Position numbers and translations under genes: made by a program. From JBGTLW01 sp041743835 (GTDB lineage Bacteria; Planctomycetota; Phycisphaerae; Phycisphaerales; Phycisphaeraceae), in NCBI GenBank assembly GCA_041743835.1, contig JBGTLW010000294.1, positions 1-35,927 on the forward strand: 35,927 bases of DNA, in the 5' to 3' direction. Below are positions 7,254-15,223 of the stretch, in pieces; within the stretch, counting starts at the first letter, position 1; each line of letters opens with the position of its first letter. The notes under the pieces are model-generated. The model was not told where the DNA came from, ran no database searches, and was given only the letters and a program-made list of their open reading frames with translations.

Positions 7254-7631
7254 CTGCTTATCGGTTGCGTCTTGGACCGCAGGCATCAGGTCATTGAGTT
7301 CTTCGATCCGCAACATCCGAATGTCCCGGACGGAGGCGGAGAACCAGGGCAACCGATGCGCTAGATCAATTGCGGCGAGAACACAGGTGACGGCATTGAT
7401 CTGAGCGCCGCCGAAATAAGTGCTTCCTTGTTGCCAAGTAAAGCCATGCTCTTCGAGTATCTTTCTGATTTCCATGTACGAATTATTGTACGGATCGCCG
7501 TAGTTAGTTCGTAGTGATTCAATGTCCATGTCGAAGGCGATAGCGTACATGCGAGTGTTCTCCGGAAGGATTGGAGGGGACGATGAAGACGAACGTGATT
7601 TGGTAGAGCGGTGTAGGGTCAAGGTGCTCAT
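7248..7631 (-). CDS. vapD: Cassette 1: VapD-like endoribonuclease (toxin family)
   Basis: From residue 28 onward the 127-residue product looks like VapD: MYAIAFDMDIESLRTNY, then NNSYMEIRKILEEHGF, TWQQGSTYFG and a C-terminal VRDIRMLRIEELNDLMP. VapD proteins have a Cas2-like ferredoxin fold and at least some cleave RNA. The Asp residues of FDMD and the QGSTYF motif are present. Two starts compete: the ATG at 7631 with a strong AAAGGAG, which adds a 27-residue Ser-rich extension, and the ATG at 7550 with GGAG nine bases upstream, which gives a standard-length protein of about 100 residues. The TAA stop lies in the attC 1 box. No antitoxin gene is evident in the cassette. It is the first cassette of the array; toxin-family cassettes are known to stabilise integron arrays. 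Confidence 0.82.
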   Translation of the reverse strand: MSTLTLHRSTKSRSSSSSPPILPENTRMYAIAFDMDIESLRTNYGDPYNNSYMEIRKILEEHGFTWQQGSTYFGGAQINAVTCVLAAIDLAHRLPWFSASVRDIRMLRIEELNDLMPAVQDATDKQH

Positions 7632-7660
7632 AGCGGACTCCTTTGACATTATTCTAGCAG

Positions 7661-7667
7661 CCCTAAC
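7661..7667 (-). other. Recombination box at the head of the cassette array (possible attI remnant)
   Basis: GTTAGGG on the minus strand lies 27 bases before the first codon of cassette 1, where an upstream recombination point should be. Unlike the other boxes it has no matching partner or complementary arm within 150 bp, so it does not look like an attC. A lone box at the head of the array is what an attI site would show, but no integrase gene follows. Confidence 0.35.
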
Positions 7668-7809
7668 AGTGATGATACAGTTCCAAACCTAGGTAGCATG
7701 ATACCCAATTCACCAAGGGCGACAAGATGATTCTTGCCTAATCCACTGCCGGCAGCTTGGTTGCAGGATGCCGCTGACGGGATATTGGCGGCGTGGATTG
7801 CCGAAACCC

Positions 7810-8115
7810 TCACCCGAACAGCGGAAGCTGCTGGGCGTGGGGTGTGGACGGCTGAGCATCACGCACCACGGGTTCGGGTTGGGGGGTGGTGGGGAGGGTG
7901 ATGAGGATGGGTAGTTCTACGGCAGGGGGCGGGGCGGGGAGTTGGAGCGGGGTGCGTGCGGGGGCGGGGAGGGCTTGCGTGGCCTGCTCCTCGGCGATCC
8001 GCGCGGCGATCAGGGCGCGGTTCTTCGCGTGTAGTCGGCCGTAGTAGCCGGGGTTCCGCTCGCGGAACGCGCGTTGACGTTCCGTATTAGAGACCGGAGG
8101 GCATGGTTGAAGCAT
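7810..8115 (-). CDS. Hypothetical proline-rich protein
   Basis: A 101-residue protein with a basic N-terminal motif, NTERQRAFRERNPGYYGRLHAKN (about 10-32 in part), and a long Pro/Ala-rich tail ending in QQLPLFG. The N-terminal motif looks like a short DNA- or RNA-binding helix of the type found in many small bacterial proteins; the tail is probably disordered. It has no attC at either end, so it is not part of the array. Function unknown. Confidence 0.55.
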   Translation of the reverse strand: MLQPCPPVSNTERQRAFRERNPGYYGRLHAKNRALIAARIAEEQATQALPAPARTPLQLPAPPPAVELPILITLPTTPQPEPVVRDAQPSTPHAQQLPLFG

Positions 8116-8267
8116 GGCTTTCTACCCATCGGCGCGGCGTGGGGTCGGCTTGAGATGTTTAGAACGATTATCTGGCCAAACAATTCCCCGGCTCCGCAGC
8201 GCATGGTCGCCCGAGAACACACGCGCACAGGCCCGGAAACACGCTGATACGCGGCATAAACACGACT

Positions 8268-8322
8268 CCGCATAACGAAAACACACGGAAACACGGCGCG
8301 GCGCAGTCGTTTCGTTATGCGG
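8268..8322. repeat. Inverted repeat at the edge of the 21-bp repeat tract
   Basis: CCGCATAACGAAAAC at 8268-8282 faces GTTTCGTTATGCGG at 8309-8322, so the repeat unit is present in opposite orientation just outside the tandem tract, with a 26-bp GC-rich spacer. Confidence 0.65.
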
Positions 8323-8586
8323 CGGCATGTTGACGTTATGCCGACGTGGGGTTCCGTTATGCAGCGCTGCTTTTTCGTTATGCCGACACGAGTTTTCGTT
8401 ATGCGGGGATGTGTTTTTGTTATGCCGACACAGGGTTTCGTTATGCGGCGCTGTCGCTCCGTTATGCCGACACGACGTTTCGTTATGCGGGGCTGTGGTT
8501 TCGTGATGCCGCCATCGCTTTTCGTTATGCGGTGGGCATTTTTGGTGGTAAGTGGTGCGCAGGTCGTGATGCGGGCAGGTGCTTTG
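8314..8586. repeat. 21-bp tandem repeat with 42-bp higher-order pattern
   Basis: GTTATG recurs at 8314, 8335, 8356, 8377, 8398, 8419, 8440, 8461 and 8482, at 8503 as GTGATG, at 8524, and again as GTGATG at 8566: an exact 21-bp step. Units alternate between GTTATGCGGSGCTGT and GTTATGCCGACAC, giving a 42-bp higher order. It fills most of the 665-bp gap between the ORF at 7810-8115 and the kinase gene. Because 21 is a multiple of three, several frames stay open, giving heptads such as FRYADTG on the plus strand; I do not see start signals or a conserved protein and do not call a gene. The tract has no features of a CRISPR. Confidence 0.85.
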
Positions 8587-8780
8587 GTGGCGATGCTGCG
8601 GATGTGCGGTGGTGCAAGGCGGTGTGGGCTGGGGCGCGAAGTCCTCCCATGGGCCGGGCGGTGTGGCAGGCTGGTCGGTCGTGTGGCGTGTGGGGCGTCC
8701 CGGTTTGTATAGCCCGCGCGGCGGTTGGCTGGGGCTCAGCGCCGAGAATCGGGAGCCGTTGGTGATGGCCCCGCCCCCGG

Positions 8781-9926
8781 TCAGGCCTGCGGGGCGGGGA
8801 GGTTGTCTAGGAAGGTGGCGAGTTGGTCGAGGGTTGGGCTGTGGGCTTCGCGGACGTAGAAGCCCGAGGTGCCGGTGCCGGTCGCCAGGCATTGTTCGAC
8901 CGGCAGGCCGGCGAGCAGGCCGAGGCAGAACCCGGCGTTGAAGTTATCGCCCGCGCCGGTGGAGAGCTTGGGCTTTTGCACGAACGGGCCACGGAAGTGT
9001 GCGGAGGTCGCCTTGCCATCGCGCAGGATGGAGGCTGCGGCCCCGGCCCGGGGGTGGATCACCACACCCGCGACACCCAGCGCTTCGCGCAGGCGGCTTG
9101 CGGTGGTCTCGATCACCGCTTCGGGTTCGCCATCGACCGCCACGCCCTGCACCGCCGCGACCTGTGAGGACTCCGCGAGGTTGAAGCCGAACACCACATC
9201 GGCGTGCGCGTTGAGTTTCGCGCCGCACGCCAGGCCGCGCTTGAGGTCGGCTCGCGTGCGCTTCTCCGGGTCGGCCAGGTCGATGAACACCAGCTTGCGG
9301 GGCTGGTCCTTGCACGCGGGGAGCACGCTGTCTGCGAGTCTTTCCCAGATGGACTCCAGGCGGGTGAGCATGGTCCAGTTCACCATGCCCAGGAACCGCG
9401 AGGCGCGGACGATCTGGGTAAACGCCGCTTCGCCGAGCACCTCATCGAGTGTGTCCTGGTTGACGGCGGAGAGGTGGTCGTACTTGCCGAGCATGAGCTT
9501 GCCGTCGTCGAACTCGAGCGCGTCGGTGAAGCCGGGCTCTGCGATGGCGTGGACCGTGGCGATCTGTGCGAAGGGGACGAAGACCTCGTGTACCTCGGGC
9601 TTGCCGAGCGCTCCGATGTAGGTGACGGGGAGGCCGGCGGTGGCCATGGCGTTGGCCATGATCGGGCCGTTGCCGCCGAGCTTCTTGAGGGTGGTCATCA
9701 ACTCGAAGTTGCCGGAGTGTCCCGCGGCGGCTGCGATCTTCTGGCCGAAGCGTGCGATGGTGGGCACGGCGTCGTAGGCGTCGGTGGCGTGGCGCTGATC
9801 GACGACCTGGATGATCGAATCGACGAACCCGTCGAACCCGATCATCACGGGGGTCTGTGCGATGGTCGATGCGAAGCCGCGGAGGCTTGCGGCGGCGGCG
9901 GTGGCGATGGCGGCTCGGTCGTTCAT
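8781..9926 (-). CDS. PfkB-family carbohydrate kinase
   Basis: A 381-residue ribokinase-fold sugar kinase that should transfer phosphate from ATP to a sugar or nucleoside in the cytoplasm. Visible marks: the N-terminal strand VMIGFDGFVDSIIQVV, the Gly pair in KKLGGNGPIMANAMA (substrate-binding region), and the C-terminal signature KLSTGAGDNFNAGFCLGL, where the Asp of GAGD (about 324-327) is the catalytic base. The ATG at 9926 fits the fold; the longer frame upstream is GC-rich noise overlapping the divergent gene. Which sugar it uses cannot be told. The nearest neighbours are not sugar-pathway genes. The 127-bp divergent gap to the next gene carries tandem GGGGCGCATCC copies near 10019-10042. 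Confidence 0.88.
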   Translation of the reverse strand: MNDRAAIATAAAASLRGFASTIAQTPVMIGFDGFVDSIIQVVDQRHATDAYDAVPTIARFGQKIAAAAGHSGNFELMTTLKKLGGNGPIMANAMATAGLPVTYIGALGKPEVHEVFVPFAQIATVHAIAEPGFTDALEFDDGKLMLGKYDHLSAVNQDTLDEVLGEAAFTQIVRASRFLGMVNWTMLTRLESIWERLADSVLPACKDQPRKLVFIDLADPEKRTRADLKRGLACGAKLNAHADVVFGFNLAESSQVAAVQGVAVDGEPEAVIETTASRLREALGVAGVVIHPRAGAAASILRDGKATSAHFRGPFVQKPKLSTGAGDNFNAGFCLGLLAGLPVEQCLATGTGTSGFYVREAHSPTLDQLATFLDNLPAPQA

Positions 9927-10053
9927 AGGCGAGGATGATAGCGGATCGGGCGTCCACCGCGAGAGGCATCTCACCGCCCCGCGGCTGGCAACCCCCCGGT
10001 CTGGCCTAGGCGCAGGCGGGGCGCATCCGGGGCGCATCCGGGGCGGAAGCGAT

Positions 10054-11481
10054 ATGCTGTGCCCGATGCCGGGCGACCCCAGCCATTTCCCAACCCCCGA
10101 CACGCCACCCCAACCCCGGTGGTCGGCCGCTTTGACCGCGCTCGCGCCGTTTACCGCGCTGTTCCTGCCGACACTCACCGCACGCAGGTTTGATCACGTC
10201 CCGCTGGCCCTGGCGTGGATCGCGCACGCCGTGGGTGTCGTGATGGTGCTGCTGCTGATTGCGATCTTGGGCGCGTGGAGCGACACGGAATACCCCGCGA
10301 CGCCGATGGGTGTTCTGGGTGAGGCTTACGTAAACCTTGAGTGGTTCATCAACTCCGTGGGGAATGACCGCGACGCGCTGAAGTTGCTTGTAGTCGGCGT
10401 CATCGCCACGGGGTTTTTTATCGAGGCGGGGACGCTTGGCCTGGCGTGGGTGATGAGTGCTTGGGCTGCCCGGCCCGAGCCCTTCGGGCGCAGCCTCCGC
10501 CGATCGGTGACGCGGACCTGGCTCATCACATCGCACGCCTGCATCTACATCGTTCTGTGGGCGTGCCCGATGACGTGGATGGATCGGCTGTATTGGGAAT
10601 ACCTCTCCAAGAACAACTACAACTACTACGACCTGCCTTGGTTGCTGGATTTGCGCGAGGAGATTTATGCGCTCCTGTTCCTGTTCGTAAGTTTGCTGGG
10701 TGTGGTGGTGCTGATCCGGGCGTTGTCCGGGGGCGTGTGGCGGGCTTGCGGGCGGTGGCCGGCGCAGTGCGAGGGGTGCGGGTACAGCCTGATGAGCCAG
10801 CCGAACCACGCCTCGTGCCCGGAGTGTGGCCGGGCTGTCGCGGCCTCGACCTCGCAGTCCACACGCAACCGCCCTCTCACCCGAGGGGGGCCGGGCCTGA
10901 TCGGCGACTGGTGCTGGGCCAACGCGATGGCGGTGGTCAGGCCGAAGCTGCTGGGCCAACGCCTCCACACGCTGACCCCGTCGCGTCACCGGGCGATGAT
11001 GTTTCTGCCCACCGTGCTCGGGCTGTTATTCATTGCTGCGGCCGGGGCGCTGGGTATGACAATCGTGGTGTGGATGGCTGACGTGTGGCGGCACATGAGC
11101 CTCAGTCAAATTGTGTCCGCCACGACGATCAGTTGCATCGTCTCCCTTCTGCTTGGGACGCTCATCACGTTTGCGGCGGCTTCTGTCGTGGGGGCCTCCG
11201 CAAGATTCGCGGTGGGTCGCAACCTGCTGCCGCTGGCGATGGATGGCTCGGTGGCGATGGGCGGGTTCCTGATGGTGTGCAACGCGCTGTTCTGGTGCGT
11301 GTTGATCTGCTTTTTCTTTGTGATGGAAGTGCTGGACATGGACAGGGCGCTGCGCCAGGCTGGCATCCAGTATCAGTTGATCACGATTGGGCTTGTCTTC
11401 GGCGGGCCTCTCATCATGGCGGTGGTTTATCTGGTCATCCTCGGGCGGATCACGTTCAGCGGGCGGTACGCGAACACGTGA
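10054..11481 (+). CDS. Multi-pass membrane protein with a zinc ribbon
   Basis: A 475-residue membrane protein with about seven to eight hydrophobic segments and one cytoplasmic or soluble zinc ribbon, CEGCGYSLMSQPNHASCPECG (four Cys in CxxC...CxxC), roughly in the middle. This ribbon joined to membrane spans is common among uncharacterised planctomycete proteins. It may recognise a partner protein, but no enzymatic motif is visible. The ATG at 10054 has GGAAG five bases upstream; the ATG at 10066 is an alternative. It is divergent from the PfkB kinase gene. Confidence 0.75.
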   Translation: MLCPMPGDPSHFPTPDTPPQPRWSAALTALAPFTALFLPTLTARRFDHVPLALAWIAHAVGVVMVLLLIAILGAWSDTEYPATPMGVLGEAYVNLEWFINSVGNDRDALKLLVVGVIATGFFIEAGTLGLAWVMSAWAARPEPFGRSLRRSVTRTWLITSHACIYIVLWACPMTWMDRLYWEYLSKNNYNYYDLPWLLDLREEIYALLFLFVSLLGVVVLIRALSGGVWRACGRWPAQCEGCGYSLMSQPNHASCPECGRAVAASTSQSTRNRPLTRGGPGLIGDWCWANAMAVVRPKLLGQRLHTLTPSRHRAMMFLPTVLGLLFIAAAGALGMTIVVWMADVWRHMSLSQIVSATTISCIVSLLLGTLITFAAASVVGASARFAVGRNLLPLAMDGSVAMGGFLMVCNALFWCVLICFFFVMEVLDMDRALRQAGIQYQLITIGLVFGGPLIMAVVYLVILGRITFSGRYANT

Positions 11482-11491
11482 TGGATCAAAC

Positions 11492-11569
11492 GAGCCGCGA
11501 CCGTGAGGGAGCGGTCCGGGTTGGAACAGAAAGGGGAACGGGGGCACCGCTCCCTCACGGTCGCGGCTC
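11492..11569. repeat. Palindromic repeat element upstream of leuS
   Basis: A perfect 24-base inverted repeat (GAGCCGCGACCGTGAGGGAG at 11492 onward, its complement ending at 11569) with a 30-base spacer. It could act as a terminator-like hairpin after the membrane protein gene, but the length and perfect match suggest a dispersed REP-type element. I believe this motif recurs in planctomycete genomes, which needs a search to confirm. Confidence 0.75.
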
Positions 11570-11660
11570 TTTCAAGGCGGGGCACTGTCAAGGCCTTTGT
11601 CTACCGCGGGGCTAAATGGCTTATCATGACCCGCTCACCAAGCACCGAGACCCACGCCCC

Positions 11661-14519
11661 ATGAAGTACGACTTCAATCAGATCGAGACCAAGTGGCAGC
11701 AACGCTGGGCGCAGGAGAAAACCTTCGCCACGCCCGGCCCCGGCGACGCGGGCTTCGATGACACGCGGCCCAAGTTCTACTGCCTGGCCATGTTCCCCTA
11801 TCCCAGCGGCGCGGGCATGCACATGGGCCACGCGCTCAACTACACCTCCACCGATATCCCGGCGCGCTACAAGCGCCAACGCGGGTTCAACGTGCTGCAC
11901 CCGATCGGGTACGACGCCTTCGGCCTGCCCGCGGAGCAGTATGCCGTGGAAACCGGCACCCACCCCGCCGTCACCACGCAGAAGAACATCGACAACATCA
12001 CCGCGCAGTTCATGAAGCTGGGCATCGGCTTTGACTGGGACCGCTGCTTCGCCACCACCGAGCCGGACTACTACAGGTGGACGCAGTGGGTCTTCCTCCA
12101 GCTCTACCACAGCTACTACGACCCGACGCGGCAGAAGGCGATGCCCATCAGCCACCTGATCCACGAGTTGGAGCAGGAGAACTATTACGTCGGTATCGAT
12201 GGCGAGCTGATCTACTCGGGCCTGACCGAAGACCTCGAGGGCCTCGGCGGGATCGGCGATGTCGGGGCGCACAAGTGGCATGAGTTGGAGCCCGACCAGC
12301 AGAGCCGACTGATCGACGAGTACCGCCTCGCGTTCATGGACGAGGTCGAGGTCAACTGGTGCCCCGGCCTTGGCACCGTGCTGGCGAATGAAGAGGTCAC
12401 CAACGACGGGCGGTCCGAGCGCGGCAACTTCCCCGTCTTCAAGCGGCCGCTCAAGCAGTGGATGCTGCGCATCACCACCTATTGCGAGCGGCTGATCGAT
12501 GACCTGGACATGGTCGATTGGCCCGAATCGGTCAAGCTGCTGCAGCGCAACTGGGTGGGCAAGTCTGTCGGGGCCGAGGTGGACTTCGCGGTGGATGGGC
12601 TTTACCAGACCGGTGAGACGCCGATGATCCGCGTCTTCACGACGCGACCCGACACGCTGTTCGGCGCGACGTACATGGTGCTCGCCCCGGAGCACGAGCT
12701 GGTGAATGAGGTCACCACCGAGGCCCACCGCGCCGAGGTCGCGGCGTATGTGAAGCAGGCCGCGAGCAAAACCCACGTGGACCGTCAGGCCGATGGGAAG
12801 GAGAAGACCGGCGTCTTCACCGGGGCCTATGCCATCAACCCGGTTAACGGAGAGAAAATCCCCATCTGGATCGCGGACTACGTGATGATGGGCTACGGCA
12901 CGGGAGCGATCATGGCGGTGCCCGCGCACGACGAGCGCGACCACACGTTTGCCACGAAGTTCGGCCTGCCGATCATCGAAGTCGTGTCACCCAAAGACGC
13001 GGAGCGAGGGAGCGAGAGCGGTCAGGCCTACACGGGTCATGGCGTGAATGTGAACTCGTCCAATGCCGAGGTCTCGCTCGATGGCCTGCCGACCGCCGAG
13101 GCGAAGAAGGCCATGATCGACTGGCTGGACCGCAAGGGCCTGGGCAAGGCCAAGGTGCAGTACAAGCTGCGCGACTGGTTGTTCAGCCGGCAGCGGTACT
13201 GGGGCGAGCCATTCCCGATCCTGCACGGCGAGGATGGCAGCATCCGCGCGGTGGATGAGAAAGACCTGCCGGTGCAGCTCCCGCCCATGCAGGACTTCAA
13301 GCCCACCGGCGGGGACGACCCCAACGCGCCGCCCAAGCCGCCCCTGGGCCGGGCTGGTGCGGAGTGGACGACGACGACCATCGATGGCATCCGCTACACC
13401 CGCGAGCTTAACACGATGCCCCAGTGGGCCGGGTCGTGCTGGTATTACCTGCGCTTCCTCGACCCGAAGAATGCCGAGCGCTTTGTCAGCAAGGAGGCTG
13501 AGGCGTACTGGATGTCCGCGCCCCGCGATGGCGGCCACACGACAAGCTCTTCTCACTCACCACACACGTCCCCCGGTGGTGTGGACCTGTACATCGGCGG
13601 GGTCGAGCACGCCGTGCTGCACCTGCTCTACGCACGGTTCTGGCACAAGGTGCTCTACGATCTGGGTCACGTGTCCACGGCCGAGCCTTTCGGCAAGCTG
13701 TTTAATCAGGGATACATCCAGGCGCATTATTACGAGGACAGCCGCGGCGTCCGTGTGCCCGCCGACGAGGTCGAGCACCGCGAGGGCCAGCACTACTACC
13801 ACGGCGAGGTTGTCGCGCAGCACTTCGGGAAGATGGGCAAGAGCCTCAAGAACTCAGTCACGCCCGACGATGTGATCGCCAAGTACGGCGCGGACACGCT
13901 GCGCTTGTTCCTGATGTATCTGGGGCCGCTCGAACAATCCAAGCTGTGGAACCCGCAGGACATCGTCGGCGTCCACCGATTCCTGCACCGCCTCTGGCGG
14001 AACATCGTGGATGAAGAGACGGGCACGCTGCTCATCGCGGAAGCCCCGCCGAGCGATGAGCTTGTCCGCGCGACGCACAAGACCATCAAGCGCGTCACAC
14101 AGGCGATGGATAGCTTGTCATTCAATGTGGCGATCGCTGCGTTGATCGAGCTGAACAATCAAGTGGTGCCGATGCCGCGGGTCCCCCGCTGGGTGGCGCA
14201 GGTGATGGTGACGATGCTCGCCCCACTCGCGCCACACATCAGCGAGGAGCTTTGGGCCAAGCTCGGGCAGGAGACGACCGTAGCCGACGCCCCGTGGCCC
14301 GTGTGGGACGAGGACCTGCTGGTCGAGTCCACGGTGGAGCTGCCGGTGCAGGTCAACGGGAAGCTGCGTGGCAAGATCAGCGTACCCGCCGACGCAGACG
14401 ACACCGCGATTGAGGCCGCCGCCCGCGCCGATACCAACGTCGCCTCGCACCTGGAAGGCAAGGCAGTGCGCAAGGTCATCGTCATCAAGGGCAAGCTCAT
14501 CAACATCGTGGTGGCGTAG
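11661..14519 (+). CDS. leuS: Leucyl-tRNA synthetase
   Basis: This cytoplasmic enzyme attaches leucine to tRNA-Leu. The 952-residue product has the class I signature HMGH at 54-57 (AGMHMGHALN), a CP1 editing domain (FTTRPDTLFGATYMVLAPEH, then MGYGTGAIMAVPAHDERD), the catalytic KMGKS at 724-728 in place of KMSKS, and a C-terminal anticodon-binding and LeuRS-specific tail (LPVQVNGKLRGKI). It is longer than the E. coli enzyme (860 residues). A low-complexity Ser/His/Gly stretch, RDGGHTTSSSHSPHTSPGG, is inserted near 619-640 before the conserved VDLYIGGVEHAV. The ATG at 11661 (MKYDFNQIE) is chosen over an upstream ATG at 11616 because family homology starts here. Palindromic repeats flank the gene on both sides. 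Confidence 0.97.
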   Translation: MKYDFNQIETKWQQRWAQEKTFATPGPGDAGFDDTRPKFYCLAMFPYPSGAGMHMGHALNYTSTDIPARYKRQRGFNVLHPIGYDAFGLPAEQYAVETGTHPAVTTQKNIDNITAQFMKLGIGFDWDRCFATTEPDYYRWTQWVFLQLYHSYYDPTRQKAMPISHLIHELEQENYYVGIDGELIYSGLTEDLEGLGGIGDVGAHKWHELEPDQQSRLIDEYRLAFMDEVEVNWCPGLGTVLANEEVTNDGRSERGNFPVFKRPLKQWMLRITTYCERLIDDLDMVDWPESVKLLQRNWVGKSVGAEVDFAVDGLYQTGETPMIRVFTTRPDTLFGATYMVLAPEHELVNEVTTEAHRAEVAAYVKQAASKTHVDRQADGKEKTGVFTGAYAINPVNGEKIPIWIADYVMMGYGTGAIMAVPAHDERDHTFATKFGLPIIEVVSPKDAERGSESGQAYTGHGVNVNSSNAEVSLDGLPTAEAKKAMIDWLDRKGLGKAKVQYKLRDWLFSRQRYWGEPFPILHGEDGSIRAVDEKDLPVQLPPMQDFKPTGGDDPNAPPKPPLGRAGAEWTTTTIDGIRYTRELNTMPQWAGSCWYYLRFLDPKNAERFVSKEAEAYWMSAPRDGGHTTSSSHSPHTSPGGVDLYIGGVEHAVLHLLYARFWHKVLYDLGHVSTAEPFGKLFNQGYIQAHYYEDSRGVRVPADEVEHREGQHYYHGEVVAQHFGKMGKSLKNSVTPDDVIAKYGADTLRLFLMYLGPLEQSKLWNPQDIVGVHRFLHRLWRNIVDEETGTLLIAEAPPSDELVRATHKTIKRVTQAMDSLSFNVAIAALIELNNQVVPMPRVPRWVAQVMVTMLAPLAPHISEELWAKLGQETTVADAPWPVWDEDLLVESTVELPVQVNGKLRGKISVPADADDTAIEAAARADTNVASHLEGKAVRKVIVIKGKLINIVVA

Positions 14520-14541
14520 CTGCCTGCCGAGCCACCCATCG

Positions 14542-14606
14542 GCCACCGCCCTGCCGGGCGGTGCTGATTTGTTGCAAGGGACAGCACCACCCGGCAGGGC
14601 GGTGGC
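14542..14606. repeat. Palindromic repeat element downstream of leuS
   Basis: Two 25-base arms (14542-14566 and 14582-14606) are reverse complements with one mismatch, separated by 15 bases: GCCACCGCCCTGCCGGG... facing ...CCCGGCAGGGCGGTGGC. It lies 22 bases after the leuS stop and could terminate it, but there is no T-tract. Its sequence is unrelated to the element upstream of leuS. Confidence 0.7.
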
Positions 14607-14636
14607 GAACACAATCGCGACCACGAACACAACCGC

Positions 14637-15155
14637 ATGGCATACGAATCCGGGCAACCCGAGCCCCTCTTCCGCAACCGGGACCGGTTCTGCACCGGCT
14701 GCCACTACAACCTGCGCGGCGTGACGCATCCGGAGTGCCCGGAGTGTGGCCTGCCCTTCGACCCCACCAACTACAGAACCTTCCTGGAAGACCCGCCCCC
14801 AAGGGTCAGGCTGCCAGCGACGCTGCGCAGCCGGGCACAACTGCTGGGGGTGCTGGCTGTCGTGCTGGTGTTGCTGTACCTGCCTTGGATTGCGCTGCAC
14901 TTCGGGCTGGAGATCGCGTTTGAGGTGTGCTGCGGGGTGGTCATGTTCTCGCCCCTGCTGTTTGGGGCCGCGGTCTATCTGATCCTGGACCTGCTGCCGG
15001 ATGCCGTCGCGGAGAACCTGTTCTGGACGCTTCCGCTGGGCCTGGTCGTGGGCGCGGTGTTGGGCCTGCCCTATTTCCCCTTCGGCGTGGTGATCGGCGC
15101 GTTTACCGGGCCGGTGGGCGCCCTGTTGCACACGTCCCAGCGGCTATCCCCTTAG
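14637..15155 (+). CDS. Small membrane protein with an N-terminal zinc ribbon
   Basis: A 172-residue protein. Residues about 18-39 form the zinc ribbon CTGCHYNLRG...CPECGLPF (two CxxC pairs), followed by a short linker and three or four hydrophobic helices from residue 65 on. It shares the ribbon-plus-membrane design with the protein at 10054-11481 but is much shorter. Function unknown; the ribbon may bind a protein or nucleic acid at the membrane surface. Confidence 0.72.
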   Translation: MAYESGQPEPLFRNRDRFCTGCHYNLRGVTHPECPECGLPFDPTNYRTFLEDPPPRVRLPATLRSRAQLLGVLAVVLVLLYLPWIALHFGLEIAFEVCCGVVMFSPLLFGAAVYLILDLLPDAVAENLFWTLPLGLVVGAVLGLPYFPFGVVIGAFTGPVGALLHTSQRLSP

Positions 15156-15223
15156 CAGCGGAGCATAAGCTCGCCGGGGGACGCCGCGCGGGCATCACGA
15201 CCGCGCGGCGATACAATCCTGCT

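Noticed and set aside
8314..8586. CRISPR-like array in the 21-bp tract
   Set aside because: Units are contiguous with no unique spacers of similar length, and they alternate in a 42-bp pattern.
7668..8780. Integron integrase gene beside the array head
   Set aside because: No ORF on either strand has tyrosine-recombinase motifs (R...H-x-L-R-H...Y) or the integrase-specific insert; the ORF at 7810-8115 is a short proline-rich protein.
8122..8892. Long minus-strand ORF (256 codons) over the 21-bp repeat with HNET-type heptads
   Set aside because: It overlaps the kinase gene, is extremely Pro/Arg/His-rich at both ends, and stays open mainly because the repeat length is a multiple of three. Plus-strand frames over the same tract are equally open.
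10006..10989. 327-codon minus-strand ORF
   Set aside because: Antisense to the zinc-ribbon membrane protein gene, with Arg/Gln/His-rich shadow composition.
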